From assembly GCF_002899945.2 (NCBI RefSeq), contig NZ_PPEG02000006.1:62001-126000 (forward strand): DNA of 64,000 bases. Direction: 5' to 3'. This stretch comes from Chryseobacterium viscerum (lineage in GTDB: Bacteria; Bacteroidota; Bacteroidia; Flavobacteriales; Weeksellaceae). Shown in pieces: positions 15,090-22,611 of this stretch (within the stretch, counting starts at the first letter, position 1; the number at the start of each line of letters is the position of its first letter). The notes beneath the pieces were generated by a model, which saw only the letters and a list, made by a program, of their open reading frames with translations, was not told the origin of the DNA and ran no database searches. The position numbers and the translations under genes are program-made.

Positions 15090-15118
15090 AAAAAGCCGTA
15101 GAGAATCTCTACGGCTTT
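15090..15118. terminator. hairpin after the 14.3-kb hypothetical gene
   Basis: A 13-bp perfect stem AAAGCCGTAGAGA/TCTCTACGGCTTT with a one-base loop begins a few bases after the stop codon. The T-run on the plus strand is short, so it may act as a terminator or as an RNA 3' end protector. Confidence 0.7.
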
Positions 15119-15322
15119 CATGTTTCGAAACATTTTTTCTCACTTGTATTTTGTATTACAAATGTAGGAAGACGATTTTAAACTTAAGAAACTTAAATAT
15201 ACTTAAGTAAACTCTTCTTTAACGTTATGTTAAATATATTCAATGAATACAGGGGAATATTTTCGCCATATCTAAGAATTTTGTAATTTGCATACCAATA
15301 AAATAAAAGTAAAAGAGAAAAT

Positions 15323-16453
15323 ATGTCAACACTTACATTTGCCGAGAAAATTGCTCAAGCAGAAAATTTCTTACCGATCAACGGTACAGATTACATTGAG
15401 TTTTATGTAGGAAATGCAAAACAGGCTGCCCATTATTACAAAACCGCTTTCGGTTTTCAGTCTGTAGCTTATGCCGGTCCTGAAACAGGAGTAAGAGACC
15501 GTGCATCTTATGTGCTTCAACAGGGAAAAATCAGATTGGTATTAACTACCGGATTAAATTCTGATTCTCCTATCAGTGAGCACGTAAAAAAACATGGTGA
15601 CGGAGTAAAAATTTTGGCACTTTGGGTAGATGACGCTTATGCAGCTTTCGAAGAAACAACTAAAAGAGGCGGAAAACCTTATTTAGAGCCTGTAACGTTA
15701 ACTGATGAGCATGGTGAGGTAAGAATGTCGGGAATCTATACGTATGGAGAAACCATTCACATGTTTGTTGAAAGAAAAAATTATAACGGACCTTTTATGC
15801 CTGGGTATGAAAAGTGGGAAAGTGATTATAAGCCTGAAGAAGCAGGTTTATTATACGTAGACCACTGTGTAGGAAATGTGGACTGGAACAGAATGGTTCC
15901 AACAGTTGAATGGTATGAAAAAGTAATGGGATTTGTGAATATTCTTTCTTTTGATGACAAGCAGATCAATACAGAATATTCTGCGTTGATGTCTAAAGTA
16001 ATGTCAAACGGAAACGGATTTGCAAAATTCCCTATCAATGAGCCTGCAGAAGGTAAAAAGAAATCTCAGGTAGAAGAATATCTTGATTTCTATGAAGGTG
16101 AAGGTGTACAGCACATCGCTGTGGCTACGAAAGACATTATCCACACGGTAACTGAACTGAAAAAACGTGGTGTAGAGTTCCTTTCTGCTCCGCCAGAAGC
16201 CTATTACGATATGGTTCCTGAAAGAGTAGGTCATATTGATGAAGATCTTAAAAAACTTCAGAACTTAGGTATACTTATTGATCATGATGAAGAAGGGTAC
16301 TTACTACAGATCTTTACTAAGCCTGTAGAAGACCGCCCTACTCTATTCTTCGAGATTATTGAAAGACATGGTGCACAGAGTTTTGGTGCCGGAAATTTCA
16401 AAGCTTTATTCGAAGCATTGGAGAGAGAGCAAGAAAGAAGAGGTAATCTTTAA
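15323..16453 (+). CDS. hppD: 4-hydroxyphenylpyruvate dioxygenase
   Basis: This Fe(II) enzyme converts 4-hydroxyphenylpyruvate, the transamination product of tyrosine, to homogentisate. The 376-residue protein has two vicinal-oxygen-chelate domains. The iron ligands are visible as His181 (YVDHCVGNVD), His264 (GVQHIAVAT) and Glu344 (LFFEIIERHG), and the C-terminal helix GAGNFKALFEALEREQ is the active-site lid. Homogentisate then goes to HmgA, encoded 5 kb upstream on the same strand. A near-consensus -7 element (TAATTTG) lies just upstream and a good terminator follows. Confidence 0.95.
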   Translation: MSTLTFAEKIAQAENFLPINGTDYIEFYVGNAKQAAHYYKTAFGFQSVAYAGPETGVRDRASYVLQQGKIRLVLTTGLNSDSPISEHVKKHGDGVKILALWVDDAYAAFEETTKRGGKPYLEPVTLTDEHGEVRMSGIYTYGETIHMFVERKNYNGPFMPGYEKWESDYKPEEAGLLYVDHCVGNVDWNRMVPTVEWYEKVMGFVNILSFDDKQINTEYSALMSKVMSNGNGFAKFPINEPAEGKKKSQVEEYLDFYEGEGVQHIAVATKDIIHTVTELKKRGVEFLSAPPEAYYDMVPERVGHIDEDLKKLQNLGILIDHDEEGYLLQIFTKPVEDRPTLFFEIIERHGAQSFGAGNFKALFEALEREQERRGNL

Positions 16454-16472
16454 TTTTACGTTAAAAATATAA

Positions 16473-16510
16473 GTTTTGTCAGAATACCGTATTCTGGCAA
16501 AACTTTTTTA
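16473..16510 (+). terminator. terminator of hppD
   Basis: The 14-bp stem GTTTTGTCAGAATA/TATTCTGGCAAAAC (one G-T pair) with loop CCG is followed by seven T. Confidence 0.85.
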
Positions 16511-16523
16511 TAAAACACAGTAT

Positions 16524-16985
16524 ATGAGAAAATTTTTAATCGGGACTCTTTTTCTGGGAACATTAGGGCTTAAAGCTCAATATGGATCTTTGAATGAAAT
16601 CCTAAACCGACTTGAACAAAGAAAAGGCATCAATCAGCATCTTGAAAATGTAAATGTTGACAACAAAAAGTTCGTTTTCATCAAAGATGAAGCCGATCAT
16701 ACAGAACGGGACTTTATTATTATCAAAGGGAATAATGCCACTTATGTAGAAGTTTTCGATGATAAAGCTACAGGAGAAAGCAGTTCCAATGTTTTTACCG
16801 GTGATATTATCAGGAAAAAAAATATTATTTCTTTAAGAGCAAACATGCTTGAAAACAAAAAAATCCCAATGCCTGTTACCAAAACTCTATTATTGACCCA
16901 GCAGGACAATATTCTGTACCTCATCGATGTCAATACCAGAGATCGATGGATTGATGAAGCATCTTACTCAAAAAAAGCAAAATAA
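16524..16985 (+). CDS. secreted hypothetical protein
   Basis: The ATG at 16524 gives a 153-residue protein with a clean signal peptide (MRKFLIGTLFLGTLGLKAQ). An upstream alternative at 16476 lies inside the hppD terminator and is rejected. The mature part begins YGSLNEILNRLEQRKGINQ and has no catalytic motif that I recognise; it looks like a small beta-rich periplasmic protein. It lies between hppD and fahA, so it could be co-transcribed with fahA (55 bp gap), but no link to tyrosine breakdown can be shown. Confidence 0.7.
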   Translation: MRKFLIGTLFLGTLGLKAQYGSLNEILNRLEQRKGINQHLENVNVDNKKFVFIKDEADHTERDFIIIKGNNATYVEVFDDKATGESSSNVFTGDIIRKKNIISLRANMLENKKIPMPVTKTLLLTQQDNILYLIDVNTRDRWIDEASYSKKAK

Positions 16986-17040
16986 ATATTCTGAGGAAAT
17001 CTCTCAGCGTGATCTTTAAATCTAACTAAAATCTAAACTT

Positions 17041-18288
17041 ATGAAATCATTTGTAGACTATTCCTCAAATTCGGATTTTTCCATCCACAATATTCCTTTC
17101 GGAGTCGCAGTTTTTAACAAAGAATATATCGGATGTTGTACAAGAATCGGAGATCAGATAATTGATCTTGCTACTTTGTACGATCTTGGGTATTTCGAAG
17201 ATATTGAAGGATTAGACGACAATGTTTTTGAAGCCTATACCATCAACGAATTTATCGAACTGGGTAAACCTGTTACCAATGCCATCCGTACTAAAATTCA
17301 GACTTTATTACAGGAAGGCTCCACTTTATCAAAAGATCAGAAAACGATTGAAGAAGCTTTCTACGACCTGGATAAAGTAAAAATGATCATGCCTCTTCAC
17401 ATCCCGAATTACACTGACTTTTACAGCAGCATCGAACATGCTACCAACGTAGGAAAAATGTTCCGTGATCCTGAAAATGCTTTATTACCCAACTGGAAAC
17501 ATTTACCGGTAGGTTACCACGGAAGAGCATCCTCTATCGTAGTTTCAGGTACAGAAATCAACCGTCCAAAAGGTCAGATGAAGCCTGCAGATGCAGACAA
17601 GCCTGTTTTCGGACCATGTAAACAACTTGATTTCGAATTGGAAATGGCTTTTGTCATCAACAAAAACACGGAGATGGGAGAAAGTATTTCTACAAAAGAA
17701 GCAGAAGATGCTATTTTCGGAATGGTCGTTTTCAATGACTGGTCTGCAAGAGATATTCAATCATGGGAATATGTTCCACTAGGGCCATTCCTTGCGAAAA
17801 ACTTCGGTTCTTCTATTTCTCCATGGGTAGTTACTCTTGAAGCTTTAGAACCATTCAGAACAGCTTCTCCAACTCAGGATCCTGAAGTTTTGGACTATTT
17901 AAAATTTGACGGTGATAAAAACTACGATATCAACCTTGAAGTATATATTCAGCCTGAAAATGGAGACCAAAACCTAATCTCTGAGAGCAACTACAAACAC
18001 ATGTACTGGAATATGACCCAGCAATTGGCTCACCACACCGTAAACGGATGTAATGTGGAAGTGGGCGACCTGTATGCAAGTGGTACCATTTCAGGAAGCG
18101 ATCCAAAATCTTTCGGTTCTATGCTTGAACTGACATGGAGAGGACAAAATCCTTTATCATTAAGCAACGGTGAAGAAAGAAAATTCATTGAAGATAACGA
18201 TACTGTTACCATGAAAGCATGGGCTGAAAAAGATGGTATGAGAGTAGGCTTCGGTGAAGTTTCCGGTAAAATTATTCCAACACTTTAA
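17041..18288 (+). CDS. fahA: fumarylacetoacetase
   Basis: This hydrolase performs the last step of tyrosine degradation, splitting fumarylacetoacetate to fumarate and acetoacetate. The 415-residue protein keeps the residues known from mammalian FAH at identical numbers: metal ligands Asp126, Glu199, Glu201 and Asp233, and catalytic His133. Typical stretches are YTDFYSSIEHATNVGKMF, GPCKQLDFELEMAFVI and NDWSARDIQSWEYVPLGPFL. A maleylacetoacetate isomerase, which would link it to HmgA, is not in the window. The repeat-borne GxxExxY gene follows. Confidence 0.96.
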   Translation: MKSFVDYSSNSDFSIHNIPFGVAVFNKEYIGCCTRIGDQIIDLATLYDLGYFEDIEGLDDNVFEAYTINEFIELGKPVTNAIRTKIQTLLQEGSTLSKDQKTIEEAFYDLDKVKMIMPLHIPNYTDFYSSIEHATNVGKMFRDPENALLPNWKHLPVGYHGRASSIVVSGTEINRPKGQMKPADADKPVFGPCKQLDFELEMAFVINKNTEMGESISTKEAEDAIFGMVVFNDWSARDIQSWEYVPLGPFLAKNFGSSISPWVVTLEALEPFRTASPTQDPEVLDYLKFDGDKNYDINLEVYIQPENGDQNLISESNYKHMYWNMTQQLAHHTVNGCNVEVGDLYASGTISGSDPKSFGSMLELTWRGQNPLSLSNGEERKFIEDNDTVTMKAWAEKDGMRVGFGEVSGKIIPTL

Positions 18289-18351
18289 TAACTATTTAAA
18301 CACTTTAGTTTTTAAGTTAAAAATTATGATAAAATCAAGTTCACTTTAGTT

Positions 18352-18374
18352 TTTGAAAATCTACGATTTTCATT
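18352..18374 (+). repeat. left arm of 23-bp inverted repeat
   Basis: The arm contains GAAAATCTACGATTTTC, a small hairpin, and ends 12 bp before the GxxExxY start codon. Confidence 0.8.
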
Positions 18375-18386
18375 TTTTCCTTCGTT

Positions 18387-18800
18387 ATGATTACTCAAAA
18401 AATAATTAATGATCTGTCTTATAAAGTTGTTGGAGCTTGTATTGAGGTCCATAAATTAGCAGGTCCTGGATTATATGAAGAAGTTTATCATCAATGTTTG
18501 GAAAAAGAATTTAAATTATTAGGTTTAAAATATCAAAGTGAACTTGAAATACCATTTTTCTATAAAGGAAGCTATATAGATTGTAAATTAAAATGTGACT
18601 TTTTGATTGAAGATTTGATTGTTTTAGAAATAAAATCAGTTGTTGAAATTCATCAGATTCATAAAGCACAAACTATGAATTACATGAATCTATTAAAGCG
18701 ACCTCGCTCAATTTTAGTTAATTTCAATGTTACCAACCTTTATCACGAAGGCTGTGAGTTCTTTGCTTCTAAACTATTTAAAGAACTTCCCAAAGAATGA
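18387..18800 (+). CDS. GxxExxY protein (PD-(D/E)XK nuclease-like fold)
   Basis: This 137-residue protein has the family signature G28-L-Y-E31-E-V-Y34 and a PD-(D/E)XK-like core: Asp71 (LKCDFLI) and Glu81-X-Lys83 (VLEIKS). These are the residues that bind metal in nucleases of this fold, but no activity has been assigned to the GxxExxY family as far as I know. It is more AT-rich than fahA and its stop codon TGA lies inside the right inverted-repeat arm. Gene and repeats look like one unit inserted between fahA and the flavin reductase gene. Confidence 0.85.
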   Translation: MITQKIINDLSYKVVGACIEVHKLAGPGLYEEVYHQCLEKEFKLLGLKYQSELEIPFFYKGSYIDCKLKCDFLIEDLIVLEIKSVVEIHQIHKAQTMNYMNLLKRPRSILVNFNVTNLYHEGCEFFASKLFKELPKE

Positions 18801-18818
18801 AAATCGTAGATTTTCAAA
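18796..18818 (-). repeat. right arm of 23-bp inverted repeat
   Basis: This is the exact reverse complement of 18352-18374 and overlaps the last codons of the GxxExxY gene. Confidence 0.8.
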
Positions 18819-18886
18819 CTTAAGTGCTCTTCAATAAGGCATTGTCATAAATAACTAAAAATAACTTAAGTGTTAAAAGCAAAAAT

Positions 18887-19711
18887 ATGAAAACAGTAAT
18901 CCCCTCCGAGATAACCTCCGTACAATTGCAGACGATTATGCAGACGGCAGTTTCACCACGCCCGATTGCTTTGGCTTCTACAGTGGATAAAGATGGTACG
19001 ATCAACTTATCTCCGTTCAGTTTTTTTAATATGTTCAGTACGGTTCCTCCGATCTTGATTTTTTCACCATCAAGGAGAGTACGTGATAATACAACGAAAC
19101 ATACGCTTGGAAATGTTCTTGAAGTACCGGAAGTCGTTATTGGAACAGTGAATTTTCCAATTGTACAGCAGATTTCTTTAGCTTCTACAGAATATGAAAC
19201 CGGAGTGAATGAGTTTATCAAATCTGGATTGACAATGAAAGAGGCAGATCTTGTACAACCTAAACTGATTGAAGAATGCCCCGTAAACTTTGAATGTAAA
19301 GTTTTAGAGGTAAAATCGTTGGGAGATCAGGGAGGTGCCGGAAATCTTGTGATCTGTGAAGTTCAGAAAATCCACATCAGAGAAGAATATCTGAATGAAG
19401 CAGGAAATCTGGATCAGAAAAAACTGGATATGGTGGCCCGCTTAGGCAGCAATTGGTATTCCAGAAGCAACGAAAACAGCCTTTTTGAAGTTCCAAAACC
19501 TTTGGTAACAAAAGGAATTGGCTTTGATTTGCTGCCGGATTCTATTAAGTACAGCAAAGTGTTTACTGGAAATGATCTTGGGATGCTTGCCAATACAGAA
19601 ATATTACCTGCGGGTGACTTCCATGCTGATGAAAATATTCATGCTGATGCCCAGAAATTACTTCTGGAAAGCAAAGTTGAAGAAGCTTGGGTTTTACTCA
19701 CTATCCAATAA
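18887..19711 (+). CDS. flavin reductase family protein
   Basis: This 274-residue protein has the DIM6/NTAB flavin reductase-like split beta-barrel: ISPRPIALASTVDKDGTINLSPFSFFN-type start and the N-terminal FMN-binding pattern, then a C-terminal extension. Members reduce or bind FMN, often as partners of monooxygenases. Its place behind fahA in several Bacteroidota tyrosine gene sets suggests a role near aromatic degradation, but the partner oxygenase is not visible here. The GxxExxY unit now separates it from fahA. Confidence 0.82.
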   Translation: MKTVIPSEITSVQLQTIMQTAVSPRPIALASTVDKDGTINLSPFSFFNMFSTVPPILIFSPSRRVRDNTTKHTLGNVLEVPEVVIGTVNFPIVQQISLASTEYETGVNEFIKSGLTMKEADLVQPKLIEECPVNFECKVLEVKSLGDQGGAGNLVICEVQKIHIREEYLNEAGNLDQKKLDMVARLGSNWYSRSNENSLFEVPKPLVTKGIGFDLLPDSIKYSKVFTGNDLGMLANTEILPAGDFHADENIHADAQKLLLESKVEEAWVLLTIQ

Positions 19712-19746
19712 AAAAAGCGGTCTGAAATTTCAGGCCGCTTTTTTTT
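19709..19746 (+). terminator. terminator of flavin reductase gene
   Basis: AAAAAAGCGGTCTGAAA pairs with TTTCAGGCCGCTTTTTT (one wobble) and extends into eight T; it overlaps the stop codon region. Confidence 0.85.
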
Positions 19747-19750
19747 ATAT

Positions 19751-19886
19751 GGGGAGCTGGATGCCAGAGGCTGGGAGTCTATAAAGTCTTCTGAATAACG
19801 ATTTCCCCAATTAATAATCTTTTGGAAAAAAGTTCTATTTTGATTTCAATAGATATGGAACACCGTTACTAGCTTCCAGCTTCCCT
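19751..19886. repeat. relic of a GGAAGCTGGAAG-type repeat
   Basis: The left end has GGGGAGCTGGATGCCAGAGG and the right end TAGCTTCCAGCTTCCC, words in imperfect inverted orientation. Such AGCTGGAAG-rich palindromic repeats look like dispersed intergenic elements. No gene is inside. Confidence 0.4.
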
Positions 19887-19895
19887 ACTTATATT

Positions 19896-20402
19896 TTACT
19901 TCGCTTTCAATGATTCTGAAACAGTAATTTTTCCTTTTTCAGCAAAGTCTGTTGCTTTACCATTTTTATCAATGGAAACATTCAGGTTGTCATTTTTAGC
20001 GTCATAGTAAATGCTTGTAGCATATCCTGGACAATCGTGCTGCTTACATCCTGTCAGCTTATAAATTTCGTTTTCAGAAGTCACAGGACTTTCCACATTG
20101 AAATTCTTTACCATTTCATCATATTGGGTTCCTACTAACTTTTTCAGCCTTTCTGTGATGCTTTTGTCTTCAAAGAATTTAATATCATGGGGATACTTTC
20201 CTACATTTTTAGTAATAATATTAGCTGCTCCTGAGGCAGCAGAAGGAGATGCAACAGAATCGTTTTTTGGGGTTGATACAGAATCTTTGGGCAAAGTTGT
20301 GGCCAAAGTATCTGTGCTTACAGAAGATTCTGTTTTTGCTTCTTTTTTACATGAAACAACACATAATGACAGCGCGAATGCGCCTGCAATAATTTTTTTC
20401 AT
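19896..20402 (-). CDS. hypothetical lipoprotein
   Basis: The 168-residue protein has a lipoprotein signal peptide with lipobox VVSC, so Cys18 should be lipidated. A Ser/Thr/Pro/Ala-rich linker (about residues 25-62) leads to a globular domain with Cys118 and Cys123 (GCKQHDCPGY), which may form a disulfide, and the C-terminal KGKITVSESLKAK. No enzymatic motif is recognised. It is convergent with the flavin reductase gene. Confidence 0.75.
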   Translation of the reverse strand: MKKIIAGAFALSLCVVSCKKEAKTESSVSTDTLATTLPKDSVSTPKNDSVASPSAASGAANIITKNVGKYPHDIKFFEDKSITERLKKLVGTQYDEMVKNFNVESPVTSENEIYKLTGCKQHDCPGYATSIYYDAKNDNLNVSIDKNGKATDFAEKGKITVSESLKAK

Positions 20403-20451
20403 AATTATACTGATAGGGTGATTAATTTATAATAACGTAATTTCAAACGTT

Positions 20452-21294
20452 TTATTTCAATTTTTTATTTATAAAATCAATACACTTCTCGGTGACAGTA
20501 TTCAAATCTTGTGGTAAAACGGTTTCTACCCATGGTTCTTTGGCACCAAACGTATGGTTGGCATTTTCAATCAGAAACAGTTCAGAATTGGGGTGAAGGA
20601 TATGAAGATGTTCAGCCTGTTTCACCTCTACTGCTTCATCCTCTGTTCCATGAATAATCAGCATATGAGCTTTGGCCATTTCTGTAGCCCGCTCTACATC
20701 AAAACGATGAATATTGTTCTCATAATCTTCATAAAACTGATAGTAGTGAGGCATTTCCTGTTTGGTACGCCCGTTCAGCGCATAATATACCCCGTTATTT
20801 TTCCAGTTTTCGAACGCTTCTCTCTTTGGAAAACGGTCCAAAGTATCTACACTGGCCAATGTGATCAAACCATTGATTCTTTCGTCTTCAAAAGTTTTAA
20901 CAATCGAAATACCTCCTCCTCTGCTGTGTCCGATCAAAATAATTTTTTCATCATCAACATGCGGATCTCTGCTAAAATGATCAATAACAACGCCCAGATC
21001 GGAAAGTTCCTTAGAATAATTATTATAGCCAAAAGCCTCAAGATCAGCAAAATCCATCGGATTATCCGTTGTTGTTCCGTTATGTGAAAAGTTAAACTTA
21101 ACGAAGAAAAAACCTGCTTCGCCAAACTTTTTGGCCATCAGATCCCAGGCTCCCCAATCTTTATAACCTTTATATCCATGAACAAATATTACGAGTGGAA
21201 GCTTTTCTTCAGTGTCTGTATAAAAAATATCAGCAAGAAAACCTTTTGTTTCTTTATTTTCTAAATATATATTCTTTTCATTAATTACATTCAT
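20452..21294 (-). CDS. alpha/beta hydrolase
   Basis: This 280-residue cytoplasmic hydrolase has the nucleophile elbow GHSRGG (Ser124), the oxyanion region FVHGYKGYKDWG and a likely catalytic His in ENANHTFGAKEPW, with an Asp/Glu in HGTEDEAV. It is of the dienelactone hydrolase/esterase type. Its substrate is unknown. It is divergent from the HipA-like gene and is not obviously co-transcribed with the lipoprotein gene 49 bp downstream, although that is possible. Confidence 0.85.
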   Translation of the reverse strand: MNVINEKNIYLENKETKGFLADIFYTDTEEKLPLVIFVHGYKGYKDWGAWDLMAKKFGEAGFFFVKFNFSHNGTTTDNPMDFADLEAFGYNNYSKELSDLGVVIDHFSRDPHVDDEKIILIGHSRGGGISIVKTFEDERINGLITLASVDTLDRFPKREAFENWKNNGVYYALNGRTKQEMPHYYQFYEDYENNIHRFDVERATEMAKAHMLIIHGTEDEAVEVKQAEHLHILHPNSELFLIENANHTFGAKEPWVETVLPQDLNTVTEKCIDFINKKLK

Positions 21295-21435
21295 AAAACA
21301 AATGGGGCTTATTTAATAGTATGTACACTTATATCATGTATTCAAATTGAAATTTATGAAAAAAAACCTGTTTTTCAATGTTAATTCCCAGTTTCTTTTT
21401 ATCTAAAGTCAAGCTGAAGTTTATAAAAATAGCCT

Positions 21436-21443
21436 TATTTTTG
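21436..21443 (+). promoter_or_regulatory. -7 box of HipA-like kinase gene
   Basis: TATTTTTG matches TAnnTTTG and ends only 4 bp before the ATG at 21448, so transcription would start at or near the A of the start codon and the message would be leaderless. Confidence 0.45.
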
Positions 21444-21447
21444 TTTC

Positions 21448-22221
21448 ATGCAGAATTTAAGAACTGTAACCGTGATGCGTTACATTCTGCCCCTGAGAGA
21501 AGGAGGATCTCTTCCCGCTCTGGCAGAAGCTGATGATGATTTCAAATATGTATTAAAATTCCGTGGTGCAGGCCATGGGGTAAAAATGCTGATCTCCGAA
21601 CTCTTAGGCGGAAAAATTACAGAAGCATTAGGACTTAAGATTCCTGAACTTGTTTTTGTCAATCTTGATGCCGATTTCGGAAGAACGGAAGCTGATGAAG
21701 AAATACAGGATCTTCTGAAATCTTCCGAAGGACTGAATCTTGGGTTACATTATCTTTCCGGTTCTATCACCTATGACCCTGGAGTAAATGTCGATCCGCT
21801 TCTGGCCTCAAAAATAGTGTGGCTGGATGCTTTCATTACCAATATTGACCGTACTTTTAAAAATACAAACATGCTGATGTGGCACAAAGAACTTTGGATC
21901 ATCGATAATGGTGCTTCGTTCTATTTCCACCATTCATGGCAGAATTTTGATACCGCGGCAAAAACGCCTTTCAAATATGTGAAAGACCACGTACTTCTTC
22001 CAAAAGCAAAAATGCTTGACGAAGCAGACAAATTTGGCCACGAGGTACTGAATGACACCTTTTTCAGAGAACTTGTCAATATGATTCCTGAAGACTGGTT
22101 ACATTGGAATGATGCCGATGAAACGCCTGATGAAATCCGTGAGATCTATTTTCAGTTTATGAAAACCAGATTAGAAAATTCTCAAATCTTTGTAAACGAA
22201 GCGAAAAATGCAAGAGGATAA
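21448..22221 (+). CDS. HipA-like kinase domain protein
   Basis: This 257-residue protein is a compact HipA-family kinase (HipA_2 type). It has the catalytic loop N132-I-D134-R-x-x-x-N139-T-N141, the metal-binding D153-N-G, and an N-terminal glycine-rich KFRGAGHG segment. Canonical HipA toxins phosphorylate aminoacyl-tRNA synthetases; no HipB antitoxin is adjacent, so a toxin role is unproven. The gene overlaps the next, a DUF3037 gene, by 14 nt, an arrangement I recognise as recurrent for these two families. An internal ATG at 21475 is an alternative start if the message is not leaderless. Confidence 0.8.
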   Translation: MQNLRTVTVMRYILPLREGGSLPALAEADDDFKYVLKFRGAGHGVKMLISELLGGKITEALGLKIPELVFVNLDADFGRTEADEEIQDLLKSSEGLNLGLHYLSGSITYDPGVNVDPLLASKIVWLDAFITNIDRTFKNTNMLMWHKELWIIDNGASFYFHHSWQNFDTAAKTPFKYVKDHVLLPKAKMLDEADKFGHEVLNDTFFRELVNMIPEDWLHWNDADETPDEIREIYFQFMKTRLENSQIFVNEAKNARG

Positions 22222-22591
22222 AATATATGAATATGCGGTAATACGCCTGGTACCTAAAGTTGAAAGAGAAGAATTTTTCAATATCGGATTGGTGATGTTT
22301 TCCAAAAAGGAAAAATTCATCAAAGCGGAATTCTATTTATGTCCGGATAAATTCAAACTGATGCATAGCAAGCTGGATTATGATGATGTTTTCTATAATC
22401 TGGAAAGCTTTCAGAAGATTGCCAGTGGAGATAAAAACGGTGGTCCTATTGCTCTCCTTGACATCCCGGAACGATTCCGCTGGCTGACGGCTGTAAGAAG
22501 TGCTGTTGTACAGACATCAAGACCTCATCCCGGAAAATCCAAGGATCTGAATACTACTTTTGGTAAGCTTTTTGAGGAATTAGTAAAATAA
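22208..22591 (+). CDS. DUF3037 domain-containing protein
   Basis: This 127-residue protein covers the whole DUF3037 domain, starting YEYAVIRLVPKVEREEFFNIGLVMFS and ending with a conserved LNTTFGKLFEELVK. There is no signal peptide or catalytic motif. The start codon lies inside the 3' end of the HipA-like gene, so translation is coupled and the products probably act together, perhaps as kinase and partner or substrate. The function of the family is unknown. Confidence 0.82.
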   Translation: MQEDKIYEYAVIRLVPKVEREEFFNIGLVMFSKKEKFIKAEFYLCPDKFKLMHSKLDYDDVFYNLESFQKIASGDKNGGPIALLDIPERFRWLTAVRSAVVQTSRPHPGKSKDLNTTFGKLFEELVK

Positions 22592-22611
22592 CGAATCCTA
22601 AAAAATTTATT

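Larger units (their letters stand above)
18296..18877. mobile_element. inverted-repeat unit carrying a GxxExxY gene
   Basis: A 23-bp perfect inverted repeat (18352-18374 and 18796-18818) flanks the GxxExxY gene and each arm is itself a hairpin, GAAAATC-TAC-GATTTTC. Outside it are weaker inverted words, AACACTTTAGTTTTTAAGTT on the left and AACTTAAGTG...AACTTAAGTGTT on the right, which match repeat family B at 10.2 kb. The gene therefore sits inside a copy of that palindromic element. There is no transposase, so movement, if any, would need help in trans or a novel mechanism. Confidence 0.55.

Noticed and set aside
14582-15133. A 183-codon frame on the minus strand
   Set aside because: It lies wholly opposite the 14294-15085 gene, which has better coding character, a plausible start and a terminator. 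The antisense frame contains no recognisable motif and crosses the terminator hairpin.
18296-18877. A classical insertion sequence around the GxxExxY gene
   Set aside because: There is no transposase, and no target-site duplication is visible; the flanks match a dispersed palindromic repeat instead.
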